In this document: positions 37,293-45,518 of the stretch, one piece after another | Layout of the letters: every line of letters begins with the position of its first letter | Numbering within the stretch: the first letter of the stretch is position 1 | Origin: Alphaproteobacteria bacterium | GTDB lineage: Bacteria > Pseudomonadota > Alphaproteobacteria > Ferrovibrionales > Ferrovibrionaceae | Direction of reading: 5' to 3' | NCBI GenBank assembly: GCA_017307375.1 | Contig: JAFKFH010000008.1 | Location: 1 to 64,000, forward strand | Length of the DNA stretch: 64,000 nt | Translations under genes and position numbers: made by a program | Notes under the pieces: model-generated | What the model was told of the DNA's origin: nothing | Seen by the model: the letters and a program-made list of their open reading frames with translations, nothing else | Database searches by the model: none

Positions 37293-38110
37293 ACCGGCGC
37301 CGCGCCCTGGGCTTGGCCGCCGCCGCGCCGCTGATTGCCGGCTGGCGCTGGCCGTTCTCGCGCGACGTCGTGCACCGCGACGCGCTGATCGTCGCCGGAT
37401 CTGGCCGTATGCTGCCTTACAACCGCGACATCGAAGCGTTGTTCGAACAGGAAAACAGCGACATCGACGTGGTCTGCGAGGGGGGCGGCTCCTACCCCGC
37501 GCTGCTGGCGCTGAAGCGCGGGCTGATCGACATTGCCGCGATCAGCCAGGAGTTGAGCCGTCATGACGACGATCCACGGCTGCGGCTGCATCTCGTCGCC
37601 AAGGATGCGGTGGCCCTGATCGTCAATCCGAAGAATCCGATCCAGTCGGTCACCCGCGAAGACCTGCGTGAGATCATGGAAGGCCGGCAGGGCAACTGGG
37701 GCATGTTCGGCGGCGGCGACACCGAGATCGACCTGATCGACCGCCGCGGCGGCGACCCGACCGATCGCGCCGAAGCGGTCGAGACGGTTCTGGGCCATCA
37801 CGAACCCTTCAAGAACGTGGCGGCCTATGTCGGCTCGGATGAGGAAATGATCAAGGCGGTCGCGGCCAACCCCGACGCGCTGGGCTTTTGCGGCTGGGAG
37901 GATCTGACACCTGATGTCCGGCCGCTTGCCATCGCCGGCGTGCCGCTGTCGCGCGAAACGATGCTGTCCGGCAGTTATCCCTTCGCCTGGCCCTATTACT
38001 ACGTCACGCTCGGCCCACCCAATCCGACCATCGACCGTTTCCTGGCCTTCACCCGGACCGAACAGGTCCAGGCGATGCTGGCGAAGGGCGGTTTGCTGAG
38101 GGTCTACTGA
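37289..38110 (+). CDS. Second PstS-like substrate-binding protein
   Basis: 273 residues. NRRRALGLAAAAPLIAG is a likely Tat signal or N-terminal anchor. The PBP-like domain reads LIVAGSGRMLPYNRDIEALFEQENSDIDVVCEGGGSYPALLALKRGLIDIAAISQELS, VALIVNPKNPIQSVTREDLREIMEGRQGNWGMFGG, and LGFCGWEDLTPDVRPLAIAGVPLSRET, where conserved PstS-superfamily features are clear. It is only weakly similar to the preceding protein, so not a recent duplicate. ATGA overlap with the gene before and a TGATG overlap with the gene after give coupled translation. Confidence 0.8.
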   Translation: MNRRRALGLAAAAPLIAGWRWPFSRDVVHRDALIVAGSGRMLPYNRDIEALFEQENSDIDVVCEGGGSYPALLALKRGLIDIAAISQELSRHDDDPRLRLHLVAKDAVALIVNPKNPIQSVTREDLREIMEGRQGNWGMFGGGDTEIDLIDRRGGDPTDRAEAVETVLGHHEPFKNVAAYVGSDEEMIKAVAANPDALGFCGWEDLTPDVRPLAIAGVPLSRETMLSGSYPFAWPYYYVTLGPPNPTIDRFLAFTRTEQVQAMLAKGGLLRVY

Positions 38111-39468
38111 TGGCCGATGAATCCGATCGCCTGCTCAACCAGGCTCTCGACTGGGCCCAGCGTAACCGCTGGGTCCGGCAGGCTGCGGCCGGGCTGCTGG
38201 CCGTGGCCCTCGTCGTCGTCGCCGGCAATTTCGTCTACCAGCTGCTGCCGCGGCACTATCAGTTGACGATCAGTGGCGGCGAGTTCGTCTCCAACCGCCA
38301 CCAGCTCGCCCGCATCCTGCAGGACGAGGGGCATCATCACGGCCTCGACCTGAAGGTCGAGCCGACCTACGGCACGCTCGACGCGCTGGCTCGCGTCTCC
38401 AGGGGTGAGATCGACGCGGCGCTGGTCGTGGTCGGGGGCTATGACGAGACGTTCGACGATATCGTCCACGTCTCGAACGTATCGCCCGAGCTGCTGCACG
38501 CCCTGGTCCGGCCCGAAATCCAGGCGGTCAAGGATATCCGGGGCAAGGTCGTCAATCTCGGCCCCCCGAAGGGGGCGCTGCGCTCGATCGGCCTGACGGT
38601 GCTCAAGTTTTCCGGATTCGAGGCCGGCGTCGATTATTTCGCCACGACGATGGATGCCGAGGAGCTGATCACCACCCGGCCCGACAAGCTGCCCGATGTC
38701 GTTCTCGACAATTCGCTGCTGCCCTCCTACATCGCCGAATTCATGGTGAGCGAGCGGGGCTATCGCCTGCTGGAACTGCCCTTCCCGAATTCGCTGGCCC
38801 TGCGCATGGGCTGGGTCGCCCAGGGGACCATTCCCGGCTACACCTACCGGATTGAACCTGCGGTGCCGCCTGCCGACATTACCACGGTAGGGGTCCGTCT
38901 GCATCTCGTGGCCAACCGGCACGTCGATTCCCACGCCCTCTTCCAGTTGCTCGAAACCCTCTACAGCCCCAACGTCGCGACGCGGGCGCGCATCACGCTT
39001 GACGAGGCGCGGATCAACGAGGCCGCGGCCTATCCGGTATCGGCGGGCACCGTCGCCTATATCGACCGCAACGACCCGCTGCTGTCGTCGAAGACACTCG
39101 ACAAGTTGAAGAACTGGTTCGGTCTGGTCATGTCGGTGATGTCGACGGTGCTGGTCGTCTACAAGTGGCTCAAGGGACCGCCGGCCAAGCCGGAGGAACC
39201 GGAGACCGACGATGCCTTCTACCGCGACCGGATCAAGGATGTCGCGCTGATCGAGGTCGAGGCGCGCGATGCGGCCGCCGGCGACCGGCTGGATGCCAGC
39301 CTGCTGCATCAGCTGGGCGACCGGCTGTCGGCCATCCGCCAGGCAGCGCTTGACCATTTCCCCGACGCCAAGCTTGCCGACCCGAACCTGATCACCGTGC
39401 TGCTGCTGAGTGTCGAAGGCGCGCAGGGCCGGCTGGCCCTGCTCAACCGGCGACTGGGGTCAAGTTAG
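38110..39468 (+). CDS. Membrane-anchored TAXI-type binding protein with cytoplasmic tail
   Basis: 452 residues. TM1 is at about 24-46 (AAAGLLAVALVVVAGNFVY). A TAXI/NMT1-like periplasmic domain spans about 50-330 (LTISGGEFVSNRHQLARILQ, YGTLDALARVSRGEIDAALVVVGG, VKDIRGKVVNLGPPKGALRSIGLTVLKFSGF). TM2 is at about 335-354 (WFGLVMSVMSTVLVVYKWL). The tail, residues 356-452, is a charged helical cytoplasmic segment. Normal TAXI proteins are soluble periplasmic receptors for TRAP transporters. Two membrane helices plus a cytoplasmic tail is unusual and looks more like a receptor. The stop overlaps the phosphoesterase stop in TTAG. Confidence 0.8.
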   Translation: MADESDRLLNQALDWAQRNRWVRQAAAGLLAVALVVVAGNFVYQLLPRHYQLTISGGEFVSNRHQLARILQDEGHHHGLDLKVEPTYGTLDALARVSRGEIDAALVVVGGYDETFDDIVHVSNVSPELLHALVRPEIQAVKDIRGKVVNLGPPKGALRSIGLTVLKFSGFEAGVDYFATTMDAEELITTRPDKLPDVVLDNSLLPSYIAEFMVSERGYRLLELPFPNSLALRMGWVAQGTIPGYTYRIEPAVPPADITTVGVRLHLVANRHVDSHALFQLLETLYSPNVATRARITLDEARINEAAAYPVSAGTVAYIDRNDPLLSSKTLDKLKNWFGLVMSVMSTVLVVYKWLKGPPAKPEEPETDDAFYRDRIKDVALIEVEARDAAAGDRLDASLLHQLGDRLSAIRQAALDHFPDAKLADPNLITVLLLSVEGAQGRLALLNRRLGSS

Positions 39469-40199
39469 GCGCCGACCTGCAGCACCTCCATCTCGTCGCC
39501 GGCCAGGGCCAGCGCGGTCAGCACCCCGGTCGAATAGGCACCGGTATCGATACCGATGCGATTGCGGCGAATGACCGGCCGATCGTTGATCGAATGACCG
39601 TGGACGATCACCTTCTCGAACGGCGCAGGCCAGTCGAGGAAGGGTTCGCGGATCCAGACGAGATCGTCGCTGGTCTGGGCGTGCAGCGGAACACCCGGCC
39701 TGACGCCGGCATGAACGAAGGCATAGCCGCCATAGACGGTCATCGCCGCGAGGCCGCGATAGAAATCGAGATGCGCCACGGGCAGCGCCGCCAGCAGCGC
39801 ATCGCGCAAATCGCGCCGGCCCGCTTCGTCAGACACGGCTGCCGCCGCGCGGGGCAGGCCATAGCTCGATAGCGTCGCCGGGCTCCAGCGCACCCAGTGC
39901 TGGCCCGCCTCAGGATCGTCGAGGAAAGCGAGCATCGCCTGTTCGTGATTGCCGAGCAACGCATGGACGGCAAAGCCCCGCGGCGGATCAAGCACGAGAT
40001 CGACCGTCCCGCGGCTGTCGGGACCGCGATCGATATAGTCGCCAAGATAGATCAGCACCGGCCGGCGGCCCCGGGCATGCACGCCGGCATGGTCGACGAT
40101 CCGGTCGATCAGAACGCGGAGCAGGCCGCTGTGGCCGTGGATGTCGCCGATCGCATAGAGGATCATGTCGTCGGGCACGGCCGCGGGCGCGGCGATCAT
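39465..40199 (-). CDS. Metallophosphoesterase (Ser/Thr-phosphatase-like)
   Basis: 244 residues from ATG 40199 (GAGGGGGG just upstream); the frame is also open to a GTG at 40268. Dinuclear metal motifs in order: GDIHG (about 18-22), GDYIDRG (about 53-59), GNHE (about 83-86), and a histidine-rich C-terminus with VHAGVRP and VHGHS. The order GDxHG, GDxxDRG, GNHE matches the PPP/PrpA/ApaH-type superfamily. It acts on phosphoproteins or Ap4A-like molecules; the target is unknown. Convergent with the binding-protein trio. Confidence 0.88.
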   Translation of the reverse strand: MIAAPAAVPDDMILYAIGDIHGHSGLLRVLIDRIVDHAGVHARGRRPVLIYLGDYIDRGPDSRGTVDLVLDPPRGFAVHALLGNHEQAMLAFLDDPEAGQHWVRWSPATLSSYGLPRAAAAVSDEAGRRDLRDALLAALPVAHLDFYRGLAAMTVYGGYAFVHAGVRPGVPLHAQTSDDLVWIREPFLDWPAPFEKVIVHGHSINDRPVIRRNRIGIDTGAYSTGVLTALALAGDEMEVLQVGA

Positions 40200-40332
40200 G
40201 CCCCCCTCGCGCTTCTTCCTGGCGCTCACCCCCAGGCAGTCGAGCCATCCCGCAAGCGAGTACGCCACTGCATTCCGATCCTTGCACCGCCGATATCCAC
40301 CTACGGAAACTAGGCAGCCGGCAGTGCGTTGT

Positions 40333-41397
40333 CTATGCCGGGACGATCACGGCCGCGTCAGCCGCGATCGCCACCGCCACCGCGGCGCCGGCCGCCAGGG
40401 GGCGGGCGACGTCGGGATCGGAAACCAGGAGATCGCCGTCGACACCCTCCAGGCGGACCACGTATTCGATGTGGCTGCCGAGATAAGCGGCCTTGGCGAT
40501 GCGCCCGTCGATTTCGCCGTCGCCGGCCGGACGCCGGTACAAGCTGAACCCCTGCGGACGGATCGCCAGCTCGGCGCGTCCCGGTCCGAGGCCCCGATGG
40601 GCCAGATCGAGGGTCATGCTGCCCAGGCGCACGCGCGCATTCGGCCCTTCGACCTGCTCGATGACCACCGGCAGCAGGTTGGCATTGCCGATGAAGTCGG
40701 CGATGAACCGGCTTTGCGGCTGTTCGTAGAGTTCGCGTGGGCTTCCATCCTGGACGACCACCGCCGCATGCATGACGACGATGCGGTCGGAAACCGCCAG
40801 CGCCTCCTCCTGGTCGTGGGTGACATAGACCACCGTGAGGCCGAGGGCCTGCTGCAGGTCACGTATGTCTTCGCGGACCCGCCGGCGCAGCTTGGCATCG
40901 AGATTGGACAGCGGCTCGTCGAACAATAGCACCTTGGGCTCGAGGACGATGGCGCGGGCCACGGCGACGCGCTGCTGCTGGCCGCCGGAAAGTTCGCTGG
41001 GCAGGCGCCGCTCATAGCCGGCAAGGCCGACCAGGGCCAGTTTGTCGGCGGCCTGCGCCGCGGCGTCTGATCGACGCATGCCCGAGGCCACGAGGCCGTA
41101 GCAGACATTCTCCAGCACCGTCATGTGGGGAAACAGCGCGTAGGACTGGAACACCATGCTGACGTCGCGTTCCGCCGCCGAGGCCAGGGTGACATCCTGG
41201 CCGTCGATCAGGACCCGCCCCTCGCTCGGATGTTCGAGACCCGCGATCAGCCGCAGGGTCGAGGTCTTGCCGCAGCCAGAGGGCCCGAGCAGCGTCACCA
41301 GCGTGCCGCGCGCGATCGTGAAACTGACATCGGCGACGGCCGTAACCGCGCCGTAGCGCTTGGTGACATGCTGGAATTCGACGGCAGGAACGGTCAT
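40333..41397 (-). CDS. ABC importer ATPase (AfuC/FbpC-like)
   Basis: 354 residues from ATG 41397, which overlaps the permease stop (ATGA). Walker A LLGPSGCGKTST, Q-loop VFQSYALFPHM, signature LSGGQQQRVAVARAI, Walker B VLLFDEPLSNLDAKLR, H-loop YVTHDQEEAL, and a C-terminal TOBE domain. The frame stays open into the permease gene region, but the ATGA start and the domain boundary fix the gene. Last gene of a three-gene importer operon (binding protein, double permease, ATPase). Confidence 0.92.
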   Translation of the reverse strand: MTVPAVEFQHVTKRYGAVTAVADVSFTIARGTLVTLLGPSGCGKTSTLRLIAGLEHPSEGRVLIDGQDVTLASAAERDVSMVFQSYALFPHMTVLENVCYGLVASGMRRSDAAAQAADKLALVGLAGYERRLPSELSGGQQQRVAVARAIVLEPKVLLFDEPLSNLDAKLRRRVREDIRDLQQALGLTVVYVTHDQEEALAVSDRIVVMHAAVVVQDGSPRELYEQPQSRFIADFIGNANLLPVVIEQVEGPNARVRLGSMTLDLAHRGLGPGRAELAIRPQGFSLYRRPAGDGEIDGRIAKAAYLGSHIEYVVRLEGVDGDLLVSDPDVARPLAAGAAVAVAIAADAAVIVPA

Positions 41398-43487
41398 GCC
41401 TTCACCACCTGAGGGGCTGTGCGGCGGCCGATGCGGCGTTCGCCCACCAGCGCCTGGATCAGCAGCAGCGCACTTACCATGATCACGATCAGTACCGCCG
41501 AATAGACGATCGCGAGGCCGTATTCGCCGAACTCGGCGCGGCCGACGATGTAGACGGTCGCGAGGTTGTATTCGCCTGAGATCAGGAAGATGACCGCGCT
41601 GACCGAGGTTACCGCGCGGACGAAGGCATAGACCATCGAGGTCGCGATGGCCGGCCGCAGGATCGGCAGGATGACGCGACGCAGCGTCGTCGCCGACCGT
41701 GCCCCCAGCGTCAGCGAGGCTTCGTCGAGACTGCGATCGACCTGCGAGAGATTGGCGATGCCGGCGCGGATGCCGACCGGCATGTTGCGGAACACGAAGG
41801 CGATGATCAGGATCACCGCCGTGCCGGTCAGTTCGAACGGCGGCACGTTGAACGCGAGGATGTAGCTGACCCCGATCACCGTGCCGGGGATGGCAAAGGA
41901 CATCATCGTCAGGAATTCGAAGGTGGCCCGGCCGGCAAAGTTCTGACGGTTCAGCAGATAGGCAGTGAGGATGCCGAGCCCGGCGGTCAGCGGCATCGCC
42001 AGCAACGCCACCTGCAGCGTCGTCAGCAGCGACGACCAGGCCGAGCCGGCGAGGAACCAGCCACCGGCCCCCTGCTTGATGGCGAACGCGGTCATGACGT
42101 ATTCGAGCGTCGGGGTCGGGTCGGTGCCCACCGCCTTGACGAAGCCGCCGACCAGGATGACGCCGTAGACTGCGGCCGTCAGGGCAAGCCACGGCAGGAC
42201 GATGGCCAGGCAGGCGACATGAAGCGGCCGGGCCAGCGGCAGCGGCAGGCCGGAATCCCCCTTGCCCGCCACCGTCACGTAGCTGCGCCGGCCCAGCCAC
42301 AGCCGCTGGGCCAGGAAGGCGGTCAAGGTGAAGGCGAGCAACACGATGGCCAGCACGGCCGCCTTGCCCTGGTCATGGGCCGCCCCCACAACCGCGAAAT
42401 AGATCGATGTGGAGAGAACCCGGAAGTTGCCGCCGATCATCATCGGATTGCCGAAATCGGCGAGACTCTCGATGAAGGCGATCAGGAACGCGTTGGCAAG
42501 ACCAGGCCGGATCAACGGCCAGGTGACGCGCCGGAAAGTCATCCAGCGCCCGGCGCGCAAGGTCTGCGACGCTTCCTCCATGCTGGGGCTTACCCCCTGC
42601 AGGACACCGAGCAGGACGAGATAGGAAATCGGCGTGAAGGCCAGCAGCTGGGCAATGGTCAGGCCCGGCATGCCGTAGATCCAGCGGCTGGCCGGGATGC
42701 CGAGCCAGTCGCGCAGCGCCACCGTGACCATACCGACACGGCCGAACAGCAGGATCAGCGCAAGGCCGATGACAAACGGCGGCGTTATCACCGGCAGCAC
42801 GGACATGACCTTGAGGATCCGCGGGAACGGAAACCGGCTGCGCGCCGAGATCAGCGCGAAGGCGAGGCCCAACAGCGTCGAGAGCAAACCGACCACGACG
42901 GCCAGCGCCAGCGAATTCCAGGCAACCCCGCAGGCCCGCCCGCCGGACAGGCAGGCCAGACCCCAGATCGAACTGTCGGCGATCTGGTCGGCGAACCGCA
43001 GGAAATCGGCCTGACCGTCCGGGTCCTGGAAGGCCGATACCAGGATGGTGGCCACCGGAAACCCGACGAACACCAGGATCGAGCCGCAGACCAGGGCAAC
43101 GGCGCCAACGGTGAAGGCGTCGCCCTTGCACCATCCCTGCCGTGCCAGGCCATAGGCGGCAAGCATCGTCGCAGCCAGCGCATAGACCAGCGCGCCCCAG
43201 CCCAGCCCAGGCTGGCCGGCGATGGCGAAGCCCTGCACCAGAAGCCAAGCGAGGCCTGCGCCGCCGGCGGCGGTGAGCCAGCGCGGCCGGTTGCGTGCTG
43301 CAGTGGCGCCGATCAGCGGCACGACCAGCGGCAACAGCCAGAAGCGCCCGCCCAGGCCATGGGCGATCAGCGGCAGCGGGCCGCCGGCAGCATCCAGCCG
43401 GTACCAGGGCAGGGCCAGCACGGCGACCGCGCCGACTGCGATCCACGCCCAGATGCCGTGCGCCGACGTCCCGCGGGCGCGGATCAT
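41394..43487 (-). CDS. Double ABC permease (AfuB/FbpB-like)
   Basis: 697 residues. About 14 hydrophobic segments arranged as two permease halves on one chain. Two EAA loops are visible: EEASQTLRAGRWMTFRRVTWPLIRPG in the first half and DEASLTLGARSATTLRRVILPILRP in the second. This fused form is typical of AfuB and FbpB-type importers. An N-terminal extra region of about 200 residues contains three or four helices. It overlaps both neighbours by ATGA. The same frame runs on far upstream without stop, but this start matches the overlap. Confidence 0.9.
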   Translation of the reverse strand: MIRARGTSAHGIWAWIAVGAVAVLALPWYRLDAAGGPLPLIAHGLGGRFWLLPLVVPLIGATAARNRPRWLTAAGGAGLAWLLVQGFAIAGQPGLGWGALVYALAATMLAAYGLARQGWCKGDAFTVGAVALVCGSILVFVGFPVATILVSAFQDPDGQADFLRFADQIADSSIWGLACLSGGRACGVAWNSLALAVVVGLLSTLLGLAFALISARSRFPFPRILKVMSVLPVITPPFVIGLALILLFGRVGMVTVALRDWLGIPASRWIYGMPGLTIAQLLAFTPISYLVLLGVLQGVSPSMEEASQTLRAGRWMTFRRVTWPLIRPGLANAFLIAFIESLADFGNPMMIGGNFRVLSTSIYFAVVGAAHDQGKAAVLAIVLLAFTLTAFLAQRLWLGRRSYVTVAGKGDSGLPLPLARPLHVACLAIVLPWLALTAAVYGVILVGGFVKAVGTDPTPTLEYVMTAFAIKQGAGGWFLAGSAWSSLLTTLQVALLAMPLTAGLGILTAYLLNRQNFAGRATFEFLTMMSFAIPGTVIGVSYILAFNVPPFELTGTAVILIIAFVFRNMPVGIRAGIANLSQVDRSLDEASLTLGARSATTLRRVILPILRPAIATSMVYAFVRAVTSVSAVIFLISGEYNLATVYIVGRAEFGEYGLAIVYSAVLIVIMVSALLLIQALVGERRIGRRTAPQVVKA

Positions 43488-44515
43488 CCGCCTTGCTTGA
43501 CCTCCTTGGTCCAGCGCGACAGCAGCTTGGCGCGCTCGGCCGGCGAGCCGAAGCGGGCGAAGTCGTAGTTGATCAGCTTGATCTTGGAAATGTCGGGAGA
43601 TTCGGGCGGCACCGGCGTCGCGGTGTTCGACGGCATCTGGTAGCTGCCATTGGCCGCCGCCACCTTCTGCGCGTTCGGCGTCAGCGCCCATTCGTAGAAC
43701 TTCCTGGCCTCTTCGGGATGGCGCGCGCCCTGGATCAGGCTCATCGAGCCGATCTCGAAACCGGTGCCTTCGCAGGGCGAGACGACCTGGACAGTCTTCG
43801 TATTCTTTGCCGCATCGACCAGATCGTGCTGAAAGGCGATACCGACCATCGTCTCGCCGCGGCCGACCGCCTGGGCGGGCGCGGCACCGGCCGACGTATA
43901 TTGGTCGACGTTCTTGCCCAGCGCTTTCAGATAGTCGAAGCCCTTCTCCTCGCCCATCAGCTGGACCAGGGTCGCAAGCATCGTGTAGGTGGTGCCCGAG
44001 GAATTCGGGTCGGCCATCTGGACCTCGCCCTTGAACTCGGGCTTGATCAGATCGGCCCAGCAGGCTGGCGGCGCCAGCTTGCGGCGTTTCAGCTCCGGCT
44101 CGTTGTAGCCGAACCCGAGCGCGCCCATGTAGATGCCGACCGTACGCCAGCCCGACAGTTCCGCCTGGCCCCTGGCCCAATCGCGCAACTGGTCGAGCTG
44201 CGGTGACTTGTAGGGTTCGGTCAACTGGTCGGCCGCCGCCTGCAGATGCGGATCGCCGGTGCCGCCATACCAGATGTCGCCGCGCGGATTGGCCTTCTCG
44301 GCGCGCAGGCGGGCATAGATTTCGCCGGCGGACTGCCGCACCATGTCGACCTTGATGCCGGTTTCCTGGGTAAAGGCGGTGACCGCGGCGCGGCACCATT
44401 GCTCGTTGACCCCGCAATACAGTACCAGGGTCTCGGCGGCGCGCGCCTCGACGCCCGCGAATGTCGCGGCGCCGGCCAGCAGGCCCAGCGCCCATGCCTT
44501 CCTGACAGTCATCAT
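43484..44515 (-). CDS. Phosphorylated-sugar-type ABC binding protein (AfuA-like; SBP family 6)
   Basis: 343 residues, starting MM (ATG 44515 or 44512; GGGAG lies just upstream). Signal peptide to about residue 27. Family-6 fold: LVLYCGVNEQWCRAAVTAF, GDIWYGGTGDPHLQAA, SSGTTYTMLATLVQLMGEEKGFDYLK. The adjacent-tyrosine pair of ferric-binding FbpA is absent. Instead FQHD (H230, D231) and GFEIG (E254) keep the order and spacing I recall for the sugar-contact residues of AfuA, the hexose-6-phosphate receptor. I therefore infer a phosphorylated sugar or polyol ligand. First gene of the importer operon; its promoter region faces the RpiR regulator. Confidence 0.8.
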   Translation of the reverse strand: MMTVRKAWALGLLAGAATFAGVEARAAETLVLYCGVNEQWCRAAVTAFTQETGIKVDMVRQSAGEIYARLRAEKANPRGDIWYGGTGDPHLQAAADQLTEPYKSPQLDQLRDWARGQAELSGWRTVGIYMGALGFGYNEPELKRRKLAPPACWADLIKPEFKGEVQMADPNSSGTTYTMLATLVQLMGEEKGFDYLKALGKNVDQYTSAGAAPAQAVGRGETMVGIAFQHDLVDAAKNTKTVQVVSPCEGTGFEIGSMSLIQGARHPEEARKFYEWALTPNAQKVAAANGSYQMPSNTATPVPPESPDISKIKLINYDFARFGSPAERAKLLSRWTKEVKQGG

Positions 44516-44627
44516 TCGCTCCCAATTCGCATGCGACGATCATCGCCGTTCTGTATTTGCGCTGACTGTCGGACCGGCCCGATGAAATGTCAATTCTGAT
44601 TGGAAGCCATTCCAGAATGTTCATATC
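44516..44627. promoter_or_regulatory. Divergent importer/RpiR control region with TGGAA-N4-TTCCA box
   Basis: TGGAA-GCCA-TTCCA is at 44601-44614, followed at 44615-44622 by GAATGTTC. The same GAATGTTC 8-mer occurs between iolG and iolC (46514-46521). GGAA/TTCC dyads are what I recall for rhizobial IolR sites (there GGAA-N6-TTCC), so the RpiR-type regulator probably acts here on both itself and the importer. Confidence 0.5.
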
Positions 44628-45518
44628 ATGATCGACGGACGCAGCGGGAGCACCACGCCAGCCATGACCATCGGGGATCAGAGCCCGCCGAAGGATTTCG
44701 AGGGATTCAAGGCGCTGCTGGTGCAGAACGAGCCGCATATGCCCAAGCGGCTGAAGCAGGTTGCCGCATTCGCCCTGGATCATCTGGACGAGATCGCCTT
44801 CGGTACGGCGGCGAGCGTGGCGGCGCAGGCCCAGGTGCAGCCCTCCACGCTTGTCCGGTTCGCCCAGGCCCTCGGCTATTCCGGTTTCTCGGAGCTGCAG
44901 GCGGTGTTCCAGACCAGGCTGCGCGAACGCTGGCCGGATTATCGCGAGCGGCTCGATGCCGTGCAGCAGGATGCGCGCGCCAAGGCCGGGGTCGCCGGGC
45001 TGGTCGACGGCTTCGCCGAGGCCGCGATGACCTCGCTGCGCCAGTTGCGCGAACGGCTCGAGCCGGCGGCGCTGGAACAGGCAGCGAAGGTGCTGGCCCA
45101 GGCCGATACGATCTACCTGATCGGCCAGCGCCGCTCGTTCCCGATCGTCGCCTACCTGGCCTACGCTTTCGGCAAGCTCGGCCTGCGTCACATGCTGATG
45201 GACGGCGTCGGCGGGCTCGGCCCCGAGCAGGTCGCCTGCGCAACCGAAAGCGACGCGGTGCTGGCGATCTCGTTCAATCCCTATTCGCCGTCGACGGTCG
45301 AGCTGACCGCCCGCCTGTTCCAGCGCGGCGTGCCGGTCGTGGCCATGACCGACAGCGCGCTGAGCCCGCTGGCCAAGAACGCCACGACCTGGATCGAGGT
45401 GGCGGAGGCGGACTATGCCGCCTTCCGCTCAATGTCCGCCTCGCTCAGCGTGGGCATGGCGCTCGCCGTTGCCGTGGCCGAGCGCCGCGCCGCGATCAGG
45501 CGGAAAGGTCGAGGCTGA
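44628..45518 (+). CDS. iolR: RpiR family regulator (probable IolR)
   Basis: 296 residues. The N-terminal RpiR helix-turn-helix (about 30-105; LKQVAAFALDHLDEIAFGTAASVAAQAQVQPSTLVRFAQALGYSGFSELQAVFQ) is followed by a SIS sugar-isomerase domain (about 145-270; LAQADTIYLIGQRRSFPIVAYLAYAFGKLG, VLAISFNPYSPSTVELTA). IolR-type regulators sense a phosphorylated inositol-pathway intermediate. The start ATG 44628 lacks a clear ribosome site; ATG 44664 (GGGAG 13 nt upstream) is an alternative. The end overlaps the iolG 3' end by 23 nt (convergent). Confidence 0.85.
   Translation: MIDGRSGSTTPAMTIGDQSPPKDFEGFKALLVQNEPHMPKRLKQVAAFALDHLDEIAFGTAASVAAQAQVQPSTLVRFAQALGYSGFSELQAVFQTRLRERWPDYRERLDAVQQDARAKAGVAGLVDGFAEAAMTSLRQLRERLEPAALEQAAKVLAQADTIYLIGQRRSFPIVAYLAYAFGKLGLRHMLMDGVGGLGPEQVACATESDAVLAISFNPYSPSTVELTARLFQRGVPVVAMTDSALSPLAKNATTWIEVAEADYAAFRSMSASLSVGMALAVAVAERRAAIRRKGRG

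Noticed and set aside
36468-38110. Calling the first two binding proteins phosphate receptors
   Set aside because: They share the PstS superfamily pattern, but no pst permease or phoU is present and the ligand residues cannot be assigned safely.
40333-42300. One 655-residue fusion of permease and ATPase
   Set aside because: The upstream part is out-of-frame noise over the permease; the ATPase starts at the ATGA overlap, and the permease has its own intact frame.
40333-44515. Calling the importer a ferric-iron transporter (FbpABC)
   Set aside because: The binding protein lacks the adjacent-tyrosine iron motif and has AfuA-like contact residues; the iron label is therefore not used.
41394-45191. 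One 1265-residue protein joining permease and binding protein
   Set aside because: The permease start overlaps the binding-protein stop by ATGA; the residues before it are unlike any protein and are the shadow of the binding-protein gene.
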